This document shows, one piece after another, positions 14,250-23,797 of a stretch of DNA of 64,000 bases. The position numbers and the translations under genes were made by a program. Position 1 is the first letter of the stretch. Every line of letters starts with the position of its first letter. Where the stretch lies: positions 124,001 through 188,000 of the forward strand of contig NZ_JBBEWC010000010.1 of the NCBI RefSeq assembly GCF_037860775.1, read 5' to 3'. The DNA comes from Emticicia soli (lineage in GTDB: Bacteria; Bacteroidota; Bacteroidia; Cytophagales; Spirosomataceae). The notes beneath the pieces are model-generated. The model was not told where the DNA came from. It saw only the letters and a list, made by a program, of their open reading frames with translations, and did no database searches.

Positions 14250-17123
14250 ATGAAAATCAATCTGAATACTCAAGAATCCTTTGAAAGCCGCCATCAAGGC
14301 AAAAGCGAAAACGACCTGCAGGTCATGTTAAAAACCATCGGTGCCGACTCGCTTGACACACTCATCAATCAAACAGTTCCAGAGCAGATTCGTCTGCAAG
14401 CTCCTTTAAATCTACCAAAAGCGAAGTCAGAAGTTGAGTTCCTTGCTGATTTTAAAGCACTGGCACAAAAAAACAAAATCTTTAAATCTTATATTGGTAC
14501 AGGTTATTATGATACTGTGGTACCAAATGTGGTTCTGAGAAATATCCTTGAAAACCCATCGTGGTACACTGCCTACACGCCTTATCAGGCCGAAATAGCA
14601 CAAGGACGTTTAGAGATGCTATTGAATTTCCAGACGATGGTTATCGACCTTACGGGTATGGAAATTGCCAATGCTTCGTTGTTAGATGAAGCTACTGCTG
14701 CTGCCGAGGCCATGACAATGCTACACAGTGTGCGTGCGGCGGCTAAGAAAAACGCTAATACTTTCTTTGTTTCAGAGCTTTGCCATCCACAAACTATCGA
14801 TGTAGTATTAGGCCGTGCAAAACCTCTGGGTATAAGAGTGGTAGTGGGCAACCATGAAACTTTTGACCTTACACAAGAAGATATATATGCTGTATTGTTA
14901 CAGTATCCGGCTACAAACGGTGAGGTTTACGATTATACAGACCTTATTGCTTCGGCGCATGAATTGAGTATTTCAGTTGCTGTAGCTGCCGATTTATTGT
15001 CGCTTACGCTTTTAACCCCTCCAGGTGAAATGGGTGCGGATGTAGTAGTTGGGTCGGCTCAACGTTTAGGAGTGCCAATGGGCTATGGTGGGCCGCATGC
15101 TGCTTATTTTGCTACCAAAGAGTCTTTCAAACGTCAGATTCCGGGTCGTATCATTGGTGTATCGGTTGATGCACACGGAAATCGTGCTTTGCGTATGGCA
15201 CTACAAACCCGTGAGCAACATATCCGCCGTGAAAAAGCTACTTCTAATATCTGTACTGCACAGGTGTTGTTATCGGTAATGGCAGCGGCTTATGGTGTTT
15301 ATCATGGCCCGCAAGGCTTAAAAAACATTGCCGCTAAAGTACATGGCCTGACCAGATTATTCGCCGAGTCGGTAGAAGGTTTAGATTATCAGGTATTGAC
15401 ACAAAATTATTTTGACACGCTTACCATTCATACTGAAGACAGCGCAGCTCTTCGTGCTATTGCTGAAAGACAAGGTGTGAATTTCAGATATGTTGACCAA
15501 TATAACGTAAGTATCTCTTTCGACGAAACCAAAACTTTGGCTGATGTAGAAGAATTACTTGGCATTTTTGCCGAAGCTAGTGGTAAAGAAACAACAATTA
15601 ACCTGAAATCGGAGATTGATATTGTTTTTGCTCCAAGCCTGAATCGTACGTCTGCTTTTATGACACATCCGGTGTTTAGTAGTTATCATACCGAACACGA
15701 GATGTTGCGTTATTTGAAATCGCTTGAGAACAAAGATTTATCTTTGGTACACTCAATGATTTCTTTGGGTAGTTGTACTATGAAACTCAACGCCACAGCC
15801 GAGATGATTCCGGTAACATGGCCTGAGTTTGGTAGAATGCACCCATTTGTTCCGCAAGAACAGGCACAAGGCTACCAACAATTGTTTGAAGAATTAAATG
15901 ATTGGTTGTGTGCCATTACAGGTTTTGCTCGTATGTCGCTACAGCCTAACTCAGGTGCACAAGGCGAATACGCAGGCTTAATGGTTATTAGAGCGTATCA
16001 TGAAAGCCGTGAAGAAGGACACCGTAATATAGCTTTAATTCCATCGTCGGCACATGGTACTAATCCAGCTTCTGCTGTTATGGCAGGTATGCAGGTGGTT
16101 GTAACCAAATGTGACGAAAGAGGAAATATTGATGTAGAAGACCTGAAAGCCAAAGCAGAACAATATGCCGACAGATTATCGTGTCTGATGGCTACTTACC
16201 CATCAACACACGGTGTTTTTGAAGAATCAATCAAAGAAATTTGTGAGATTATTCATAGTAATGGCGGACAAGTGTACATGGATGGTGCCAATATGAATGC
16301 ACAGGTAGGTTTAACCTCTCCGGCATCTATCGGTGCTGACGTGTGTCACCTTAACTTGCACAAAACATTCTGTATCCCTCATGGCGGTGGTGGGCCGGGT
16401 ATGGGGCCTATCGGTGTTGCACAACACCTGGTACCTTTCTTACCAAACCACAAAGTAGTACCTGTATCGGGCTATGATGGCGTACATGCTATTTCGGCAG
16501 GGCCTTATGGTAGTGCAAGTATCCTTACTATTTCTTATGCATATATTGCCATGATGGGCGCTGAAGGCTTAACCAATGCTACCAAACATGCAATTCTGAA
16601 TGCTAACTATATTAAGGCTCGTTTAGAACAAAAATACCCGATTCTTTATACAGGAAGCAACGGCCGTTGTGCACACGAAATGATTGTAGATTTACGTCCG
16701 TTCAAATCGTCGGCAGGTGTAGAGGCAGAAGACGTTGCAAAACGCCTGATGGACTATAACTTCCATGCGCCAACTTTATCGTTTCCAGTTGCAGGAACTT
16801 TGATGATTGAGCCAACAGAATCAGAATCTAAAGCAGAACTTGACCGTTTCTGCGATGCAATGCTTACAATCAGAGAAGAAATAGCTGAAGTAGAAGCAGG
16901 CAATGCTGATAAAGCTAATAATGTATTGAAAAATGCACCACATACTGCAGCAGTAGTACTAGCCGAAAACTGGGATAAACAATATACCAGAGAAAAAGCG
17001 GCTTTCCCGTTGCCGTATGTAAAAGCTAATAAATTCTGGGCGACTGTAAGCCGTATTGATTCGGCTTATGGCGATAGAAACCTGATTTGTGCTTGTCCGC
17101 CTTTGGAAGAGTATGAAGGGTAA
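14250..17123 (+). CDS. gcvP: Glycine dehydrogenase (aminomethyl-transferring), P protein
   Basis: This is the pyridoxal-phosphate P protein of the glycine cleavage system, a single-chain form of 957 residues, the usual length. It decarboxylates glycine and passes the aminomethyl group to the lipoylated H protein, feeding one-carbon units to tetrahydrofolate in the cytoplasm. The N-terminal half begins with SFESRHQGK and the family motif GTGYYDTVVPNVVLRNILENP. In the C-terminal half the PLP lysine is K705 in NLHKTFCIPHGGGGPGMGPI. SLGSCTMKLNATAEM and PNSGAQGEYAG are further signatures. GcvT and GcvH are not in the window, so the system is dispersed, as is usual in Bacteroidota. A terminator follows directly, so the gene is monocistronic. 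Confidence 0.97.
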   Translation: MKINLNTQESFESRHQGKSENDLQVMLKTIGADSLDTLINQTVPEQIRLQAPLNLPKAKSEVEFLADFKALAQKNKIFKSYIGTGYYDTVVPNVVLRNILENPSWYTAYTPYQAEIAQGRLEMLLNFQTMVIDLTGMEIANASLLDEATAAAEAMTMLHSVRAAAKKNANTFFVSELCHPQTIDVVLGRAKPLGIRVVVGNHETFDLTQEDIYAVLLQYPATNGEVYDYTDLIASAHELSISVAVAADLLSLTLLTPPGEMGADVVVGSAQRLGVPMGYGGPHAAYFATKESFKRQIPGRIIGVSVDAHGNRALRMALQTREQHIRREKATSNICTAQVLLSVMAAAYGVYHGPQGLKNIAAKVHGLTRLFAESVEGLDYQVLTQNYFDTLTIHTEDSAALRAIAERQGVNFRYVDQYNVSISFDETKTLADVEELLGIFAEASGKETTINLKSEIDIVFAPSLNRTSAFMTHPVFSSYHTEHEMLRYLKSLENKDLSLVHSMISLGSCTMKLNATAEMIPVTWPEFGRMHPFVPQEQAQGYQQLFEELNDWLCAITGFARMSLQPNSGAQGEYAGLMVIRAYHESREEGHRNIALIPSSAHGTNPASAVMAGMQVVVTKCDERGNIDVEDLKAKAEQYADRLSCLMATYPSTHGVFEESIKEICEIIHSNGGQVYMDGANMNAQVGLTSPASIGADVCHLNLHKTFCIPHGGGGPGMGPIGVAQHLVPFLPNHKVVPVSGYDGVHAISAGPYGSASILTISYAYIAMMGAEGLTNATKHAILNANYIKARLEQKYPILYTGSNGRCAHEMIVDLRPFKSSAGVEAEDVAKRLMDYNFHAPTLSFPVAGTLMIEPTESESKAELDRFCDAMLTIREEIAEVEAGNADKANNVLKNAPHTAAVVLAENWDKQYTREKAAFPLPYVKANKFWATVSRIDSAYGDRNLICACPPLEEYEG

Positions 17124-17152
17124 TTAAAGTCTGGAAATTAAATAAAGAATAG

Positions 17153-17182
17153 AGGCGTGGCTGTGGCTGCGCCTTTGTTTTT
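17153..17182 (+). terminator. Intrinsic terminator after gcvP
   Basis: AGGCG (17153-17157) pairs with CGCCT (17170-17174), followed by TTGTTTTTATTT. It lies about 30 bp past the gcvP stop. Confidence 0.6.
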
Positions 17183-17286
17183 ATTTGATATAGAGCTGAT
17201 GCTTTTTATTATAAATGAATTTCCATTTTTTGGATTATTCTACTATTAATTATTTGACTTGTATAGAAGAGAATATAAAAAATAAG

Positions 17287-17294
17287 TATTTTTG
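17287..17294 (+). promoter_or_regulatory. Possible -7 box for the LamG protein gene
   Basis: TATTTTTG matches TAnnTTTG and lies about 60 bp upstream of the start codon; the nearest TTG (17259-17261) is 25 bp upstream, longer than the usual spacing. Confidence 0.35.
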
Positions 17295-17352
17295 TATGTA
17301 TTTTACCACTATTATAAAACTATATACGTTTACTACTAATTTGTGACTTTTA

Positions 17353-20300
17353 ATGAAAAAACTGCTACCCTTCTGGCTTATTTTAAGCTTTATCTCTACC
17401 TACGCCCAACAAAAACGCTCACTCACTCCTTTACCAAATATGGTTGCTGATGCCAACTATCGAGTTGGTTGTTCTTTGTTCAACGATCCCAATAATTATA
17501 CAACAGGTTCAGCTTTTTCGTATAGTGCTCCTGTCAACAATAACTCATACCTGGTTGGCCCCGAAGGAGCAAAATATGGCTGCTTAGGTTCTGTGCCTAA
17601 TCAGGCATGGTTTGTTATTACTGTTAATACAGGCGGCAACTTGTACTTTAATATTTCTAATTCGTATGGCTATGATGTAGATGCGGCAATTTGGGGGCCT
17701 ATCATCAATAATGATGTAGCTAATGCCTGTGCTTCGACTCAGAATTCGCCTTTAACCTGCGATTTTGATACAGGCCGCCCTGACCTTTATATTAATAATG
17801 CTCAGGCAGGACAGAAATATTTGATGTTGGTAACGAATTACTCAAATGCTAATACTACCATTTATATTTCTCAGCCCTCAGGCGGCTCGGTTACTTATGC
17901 AATGGTAAATCTGCCTAATTGTTCTTCATTACCTACTGCCAATATCAGCGGAGAAAGTGCTACGATTAATGAAGGCCAAGCGGCTACTCTTACTTTGAGT
18001 TTCTCTGGAAGTGGTCCATGGAATTATACATTGTCTGACGGAACCATCGGAACTGCAAATACTTCGCCTATTAATATAAATGTTTACCCTACGGCTTCTC
18101 AAACCTATACTATAAACTCTGTTAGTAACCTTTGCGGAACCAACAGCGGTACAGGTAGTGTCGGTATTTCGGTAAACAGAAATATTGCCATGCAATCTTG
18201 TTTTCCATTAGATGGCAGTGTAACTGATTCGAAAGGAATAAATACCGGCTCGTTGCAGAATGGCGTAACAACTACTACTAATAGAAATAATGAGACAAAT
18301 AAAGCTTTGCAGTTTGATGGAATAAACGACTATGTGAGTTTATCGGCAAATCAACTTAATCAAAATACCTTTGCTTTTGCGGCATGGGTAAAATTAGATG
18401 CTTTGCCTACTAGTACAAATACAGAACAAGTGATTTTAAGCTTAGGTGGAAGCAGCGACGAGCATTATTTAGGAGTAGAATATTATAATGGAGCCGCATC
18501 GTGGAAATTTGCTTCAAATGAGGCAAAAGTATATTCTACGGCTACTGTTAATACAGGTTGGCATTTACTGATAGGCGTAAGAACCGGAGGACAGTTAAAA
18601 ATATATGTTGATGGCGCGCTAACAGGTACTAGCAATGTATCTGGCACATCTACATTTAGTAGTCCTTTAGCTGGAAGAGTAGGGGGAGGTCTTGCTAATA
18701 ATAAGTTTTTTAAAGGGAAAATTGATGATATTAAGTTTTTTAGAAACTCTCTGATTGAGCCTGAAGTTTTGTTACTTCAAGATAATACAAGCTGTAATGA
18801 TATATTTTTAGATACCTATATATCAGTACAGAGCATTAGTACCTCATTAATTTGTACTACTGTGACTTTTACTGTACGTGGTATTACCAACAATTTAACT
18901 ATTGAGTACGATACTCCATTTATAGCAGAACTTTCTGATGCAAATGGAAGTTTTGCTAACCCAACAGTAATCGGTTCTTCTAATTTCTTGCCTTTAACGG
19001 TGGTTGTTCCTAACACAGTGGCCGGCGGTAATCATAAACTCAGAATCAGATATGGCTCTATTGTAAGTATAAATAATTTTGATGTCTATATTAATAAATC
19101 TTCTACTTACAATGTTACTGGCACTACAGCTATTAACGATGGCCAAGCAGCAAACGTCTCTTTAAATTTTACAGGTACAGGGCCTTGGAATTATGTTTTA
19201 TCAACAGGGTTAAGTGGAGTTGCTACCACAAGTCCTTGGGTTATTCCGGTTAATCCTGACCAAACTACTACTTATGCGGTAACATCAAGCCAAAATGTTT
19301 GTGGAAACGTAAGTCCAAACGGAAATACCAGTGCTACTGTTACAGTTAATTTTACCAAGCAAAATGTAACTTGTTTGCCGTTTAGTGGTAACGCTACTGA
19401 CCAGAAAGGTAATAATACTACTACTGTTAATGGTACTTTAGTGCCTACAGAAAACCGTTATGGACAAATAAACGCTGCTTATACATTTAATGGCACCAGC
19501 GATTATATTGAGTATACCACTAATCTTTTACGCAAGCGTGAATACACAATGTCGGCTTGGGTTTTAGCAAATAATATTTCAGGCGGTACACAGTATATAA
19601 TATCGCAAGGAGAAACTGGTACGAATACATTTCAGGGCTTGGCTCTAACTAATTGGGGCTGGCAATTTCTCTCTTATTCTAATAATGGGGGCTACTACGC
19701 TACATCAACTACCGGATGGGCTGCTAATCAATGGGTGCACTTGACAGCCGTGAGAACTTATCAACAGTTAAAATTATATGTAAATGGTAATCTGGTGGCT
19801 GTGACCAACAGTGCAGATAATATCCCGTTTAAAGTGTCTGATATCGGCCGTATCGGGGCTAATAGTTCTTATCCAAGTAATTTTTTTAATGGAAAAATTG
19901 ATGATGTAAGGCTATATAAAGGTGCACTAAACGATGAAGAAGTGTTTGCGCTATTTGCTAATACAAGCAATTGCCCAACAGTTGAGAATTCATCAATTAT
20001 TCTAGTGAAATCACTATCTTCTGCAAGTGTTTGTGCAGGTTCTAATGTTAGCGTAAGTTACACAACCAGCAATATTACTCCTACCTCGGGCTCTCCTTTT
20101 ATAGTACAATTATCAGATCAGACTGGAAACTTTTCAAACCCGACTGTTATAGGAAGCGGAATCAGTAGCCCGATTTCAGTAACTATACCTGCTAGTGCAT
20201 CAAACAGTAGCTCATATAGAGTTCGAATTGTTTCGAGTGGCGCAAGCCCTGTAACCAGTCTTACAACAGCTACACTTAACATAAATGGTGCATTGCCAAC

Positions 20301-23300
20301 AGCTACTATATCAGGAAGTGGAACTATCAATTATGGTTCGAGTACAAACCTTGTTATTAATTTTACGGGTACGGCTCCTTGGACATATTCTATTAACAAT
20401 CAGACAAGTCAGACTACAAGCACTAATCCGTTGACAATTTCGGTTTCTCCAACTACTACTACTACCTATACGCTTACATCAGTCTCTAATACTTGTGGTA
20501 GCGGAACAGTAACGGGTAGTGCTGTTGTTACAGTTAATCCTAATATAACATTAGGTACATTAAGTATTAAAACTTTTTGTCCGGGGCATGCGTTTACAGT
20601 GCCATTCACTACAAATTATACGCCTAATCCTAATTTTAAAGTAGAACTGTCGGATGTAAACGGAAGCTTTGCGAACCCAACTATTATAGGAACAGGTACA
20701 AGTTCGCCAATTTCGGCAACTATGCCAAGTAATCCTCTGGGTGGAACAGCCTATAAAATCAGAATTGTAAGTACTTCGCCTGCCTACACTAGTCCTGAAT
20801 TTAACAATTTGACTATAATAGCCAAGCCGACTGCCGCATTTTCAGGAGACACAACTATTAATATAGGAGGGTCGGTAAACTTGAAAATTACTTTTACCGA
20901 AAGTGGCCCCTGGACTTATAGAATTAATAATGGGACAACCCTTACTTCGAGTATTAATCCTGTAATAGTGCCGGTTTCACCAACAAGAACTACAACTTAT
21001 TCGGTTACATTAGTTAAAAATGCTTGTGGAAATGGTACTGCAACACAGAGCGCTACTGTTACGGTAAATCCTAACATTACGCTAGGCACTATCAGAGCAA
21101 GTTATTGTGAGGGCGAAAATATACCTGTTTCTTTTAATGCAAACTTTACTTCAACTACCGGGTTTAGACTTGAGTTATCGGATAGCACTGGAAGTTTTGC
21201 GAATCCAACTAGATTAATAACAACGTTTGATACTCCAATTGTTGGTGTAATTCCAACATCTGTGGTTGTTAGTGATAAATATAAGGTTAGAGTTGTTAGT
21301 GATTCGCCAGCTTTTGTAAGTGAACCGTCCACAAGTTTTACAACTAAAAAAAGGCCAAAAGCAACTATTACTGCTCCATCAGTTATAAGTATTGGGCAAT
21401 CTGCAAATCTGACTATTAATTTTACAGGAGTTACTCCAGTGACTTATGCGATAAATTATGGGTCAACTCAAACCGCAGATAATTCGTCATTCACTATTCC
21501 TGTTTCTCCTACTACAAGTACAACATATACTATTACATCGATTCGAAATATGTGTGGAGTAGGTACTACAGGAAGTAATACTTCTATAACGGTGAAGAAT
21601 GGTCCTTACTTAACTTCATGTTTCCCATTTGATGGTGACGTGAACGATCAAATAGGAAATAACGTCGGAACTTTATATGGAGGGGTTAGCCAGACGACCG
21701 ATCGCTTTGGTAATCCTAATAGTGCTTATTCTTTTGATGGGGTTGATGGTTATATCAAACTCCCAATTACAGGTCTTGGTGCTACAAGTGATTATTCTCT
21801 ATCAGCATGGGTTAATTTAACTAGTGCTCCTTCTGCTTCAAATACTTTTAATATATTTACAATTGGGCCACCGTCAGGCCATGAGCTAGGGAACTTACAT
21901 GGATTCAATATTAACAGTGATAGAGTTGCACGGTATACCAGACCTTGCAGTGGTAGTGTAGGTCAATGTAATTATGAGTTTGGCACTGCCCTTGATTTAT
22001 CTACTTGGTACCATCTGGTAGTTACCCGACAAGGTAATGTAGTTCGTTATTATATAAATGGCGCTCTAAAGAGTTCTACAAACCAGCCTGCGGTTGACCA
22101 GATATTGAATAATTATGTAGCATATATTGGTAAAGGAGTAGACTCTACAAATATAAATTATTTTAGTGGTAAAATTGATGATATAAAAATTTATAGAAGA
22201 GCACTTCAAATTTCTCAGGTAGAAGCACTTTATAACCAAACAAATTGTGTAGATGTTTCAAGTCTAAGGTTATTAAGTTTAGAGCCAATTTCAACGAAAA
22301 ATGTGTGTAAAGGTGCAAACTTAACTGTTAATTGGTCGTTACATCAAAATTTGACATTCCCTCTGAAAATTCAGATATCAGATGCTGATGGAAGTTTTGC
22401 GAATCCCGTAGAAATAGGCTCTGGTTATTCAACTTCATTAACTGGGAAAATTCCATCTTATTACTCAGCAGGGTCCAGGTACAGGGTCAGATTGATCTCT
22501 TCTGATACATCTCCTGTCATTAGTAATATTTCAGATGAAATTGAAATAAGAGAGTCTGCTACCGCAACACTTTCTGGAGTTGCAGCCATTAACGAAGGTG
22601 AATTCGGTAACGTTACAATTAACTTTACAGGTCAGGCTCCTTGGACTTATGCACTCAATGGTGGTACAAGTCGCACAACTAGTACTTCACCATTAACCGT
22701 TGGTGTTGCTCCTGTAACAAATACAACTTACACTATTACATCTTTATCGAATTTTTGTGGGAATGGTACTTCAAGTGGTAGTGCAACAGTTACAGTTACA
22801 CCTGTTCCTATTCGTTTAGTAAGTTGTTACCCTTTTTCTGGAAATACTAACGATGCCAAAGGAATAAATAATGCCACAAACACTGGTGCTACTTTAACTA
22901 CTGATAGATTTGGAGTTGCTAATAGAGCTTATAATTTTAGTGAGGCCGCATATGTTCAGAGTACGCCTGCACTTAATGTAGAGAATTTAGAATTTACTAT
23001 ATCTATGTGGTTTAATTTTCCTAATGATCAGGTTTTAAACTCTGGACTCAAAATAATGGATTTATCATCTAATATTTTTCTGTTGAAAAAGAAAGCAGAT
23101 GGGAAATATGCGATACAGGTTACTGGATCGAGTCATTTAGGCTTAGATTTCTATCAGTTTGACTTAAATAATTACACTCCCGGACAATGGCATTCAATGA
23201 TTTTTGTTCGTTCAATAGGGAAGCTTTACTTATATTTAAATAATAATCTGATTGCTAATGTTGTATCAAATGTTGGTTATGAAGGAGCCTCTTATGGTTA

Positions 23301-23664
23301 TCCACGTAGAATAATAATAGGTGATGGGTATGTTGATAACAACCCTCATGTTATAGGTAAAATTGATGATGTGCAAATTTATAAAGGAGCATTGACTCCC
23401 GGACAGATAAACGCTCTCTATAGTAATACACAAGCTTGTTTTGATGCAACAAGTTATAAATGTTTATCAAGTGCCACTTACAGTGAAGCGCTTAGTGGAC
23501 GGCAAACCCTAAAAGCTGCGAACCTTATTACTGGTAAAAGTGGAATTGAAGCCGGAGCAAATATTTATTTTGATGCTAAGAACGCTATTATTTTACAACC
23601 TGGCTTTAAAACGGAAAGTAATGCAATATTTACTGCAAAAACAGGAGGTGGTTGCGTTGAGTAG
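17353..23664 (+). CDS. Giant secreted LamG/Ig-like repeat protein
   Basis: A 2103-residue surface or secreted protein. A Sec signal (MKKLLPFWLILSFISTYAQ) is followed by a pre-peptidase-like beta domain (about 30-190). Then come six Ig-like repeats, starting near 196, 587, 984, 1160, 1337 and 1737, with the core FTGTAPWTYSIN. Five linker modules with an LSDANGSFANPT core start near 526, 919, 1099, 1274 and 1674. Four LamG/concanavalin-type domains (about 280-490, 671-875, 1420-1634, 1822-2030) each begin with a PFSGN-D-KG segment and end with GKIDDVRLYKGAL. The C terminus (from about 2036) is a beta-stack with LQPGFKTESNAIFTAKTGG ending in GCVE, like the short C-terminal sorting regions of Bacteroidota secreted proteins. 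LamG domains suggest glycan or adhesin binding. It may be a T9SS cargo; that is inference. Confidence 0.85.
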   Translation: MKKLLPFWLILSFISTYAQQKRSLTPLPNMVADANYRVGCSLFNDPNNYTTGSAFSYSAPVNNNSYLVGPEGAKYGCLGSVPNQAWFVITVNTGGNLYFNISNSYGYDVDAAIWGPIINNDVANACASTQNSPLTCDFDTGRPDLYINNAQAGQKYLMLVTNYSNANTTIYISQPSGGSVTYAMVNLPNCSSLPTANISGESATINEGQAATLTLSFSGSGPWNYTLSDGTIGTANTSPININVYPTASQTYTINSVSNLCGTNSGTGSVGISVNRNIAMQSCFPLDGSVTDSKGINTGSLQNGVTTTTNRNNETNKALQFDGINDYVSLSANQLNQNTFAFAAWVKLDALPTSTNTEQVILSLGGSSDEHYLGVEYYNGAASWKFASNEAKVYSTATVNTGWHLLIGVRTGGQLKIYVDGALTGTSNVSGTSTFSSPLAGRVGGGLANNKFFKGKIDDIKFFRNSLIEPEVLLLQDNTSCNDIFLDTYISVQSISTSLICTTVTFTVRGITNNLTIEYDTPFIAELSDANGSFANPTVIGSSNFLPLTVVVPNTVAGGNHKLRIRYGSIVSINNFDVYINKSSTYNVTGTTAINDGQAANVSLNFTGTGPWNYVLSTGLSGVATTSPWVIPVNPDQTTTYAVTSSQNVCGNVSPNGNTSATVTVNFTKQNVTCLPFSGNATDQKGNNTTTVNGTLVPTENRYGQINAAYTFNGTSDYIEYTTNLLRKREYTMSAWVLANNISGGTQYIISQGETGTNTFQGLALTNWGWQFLSYSNNGGYYATSTTGWAANQWVHLTAVRTYQQLKLYVNGNLVAVTNSADNIPFKVSDIGRIGANSSYPSNFFNGKIDDVRLYKGALNDEEVFALFANTSNCPTVENSSIILVKSLSSASVCAGSNVSVSYTTSNITPTSGSPFIVQLSDQTGNFSNPTVIGSGISSPISVTIPASASNSSSYRVRIVSSGASPVTSLTTATLNINGALPTATISGSGTINYGSSTNLVINFTGTAPWTYSINNQTSQTTSTNPLTISVSPTTTTTYTLTSVSNTCGSGTVTGSAVVTVNPNITLGTLSIKTFCPGHAFTVPFTTNYTPNPNFKVELSDVNGSFANPTIIGTGTSSPISATMPSNPLGGTAYKIRIVSTSPAYTSPEFNNLTIIAKPTAAFSGDTTINIGGSVNLKITFTESGPWTYRINNGTTLTSSINPVIVPVSPTRTTTYSVTLVKNACGNGTATQSATVTVNPNITLGTIRASYCEGENIPVSFNANFTSTTGFRLELSDSTGSFANPTRLITTFDTPIVGVIPTSVVVSDKYKVRVVSDSPAFVSEPSTSFTTKKRPKATITAPSVISIGQSANLTINFTGVTPVTYAINYGSTQTADNSSFTIPVSPTTSTTYTITSIRNMCGVGTTGSNTSITVKNGPYLTSCFPFDGDVNDQIGNNVGTLYGGVSQTTDRFGNPNSAYSFDGVDGYIKLPITGLGATSDYSLSAWVNLTSAPSASNTFNIFTIGPPSGHELGNLHGFNINSDRVARYTRPCSGSVGQCNYEFGTALDLSTWYHLVVTRQGNVVRYYINGALKSSTNQPAVDQILNNYVAYIGKGVDSTNINYFSGKIDDIKIYRRALQISQVEALYNQTNCVDVSSLRLLSLEPISTKNVCKGANLTVNWSLHQNLTFPLKIQISDADGSFANPVEIGSGYSTSLTGKIPSYYSAGSRYRVRLISSDTSPVISNISDEIEIRESATATLSGVAAINEGEFGNVTINFTGQAPWTYALNGGTSRTTSTSPLTVGVAPVTNTTYTITSLSNFCGNGTSSGSATVTVTPVPIRLVSCYPFSGNTNDAKGINNATNTGATLTTDRFGVANRAYNFSEAAYVQSTPALNVENLEFTISMWFNFPNDQVLNSGLKIMDLSSNIFLLKKKADGKYAIQVTGSSHLGLDFYQFDLNNYTPGQWHSMIFVRSIGKLYLYLNNNLIANVVSNVGYEGASYGYPRRIIIGDGYVDNNPHVIGKIDDVQIYKGALTPGQINALYSNTQACFDATSYKCLSSATYSEALSGRQTLKAANLITGKSGIEAGANIYFDAKNAIILQPGFKTESNAIFTAKTGGGCVE

Positions 23665-23695
23665 CGTTTTATATTCAGATAATAAATAAATAAGT

Positions 23696-23777
23696 AAAGG
23701 CCTGTTTGAATTATTATTCTGTTGCAAAAAGCTACCAAAAGATACTACTGAACAGAGAATAGTTTTAAACAGGCTTT
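23696..23777. repeat. Nested inverted repeat before the NRAMP-like gene
   Basis: The outer arms are AAAGGCCTGTTT (23696-23707) and AAACAGGCTTT (23767-23777). Within them ATTATTCTGTT pairs imperfectly with GAACAGAGAATAG. The fold lies between the LamG gene stop and the transporter start (20 bp before its ATG), so it may terminate the first gene or act as a leader for the second. Confidence 0.5.
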
Positions 23778-23797
23778 CGCTATAGAACTATCCGATA

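Noticed and set aside
17353..23664. Regularly spaced similar sequences that might suggest a CRISPR array or DNA repeat
   Set aside because: The repeats are long, diverged and fully in one reading frame, coding for protein modules.
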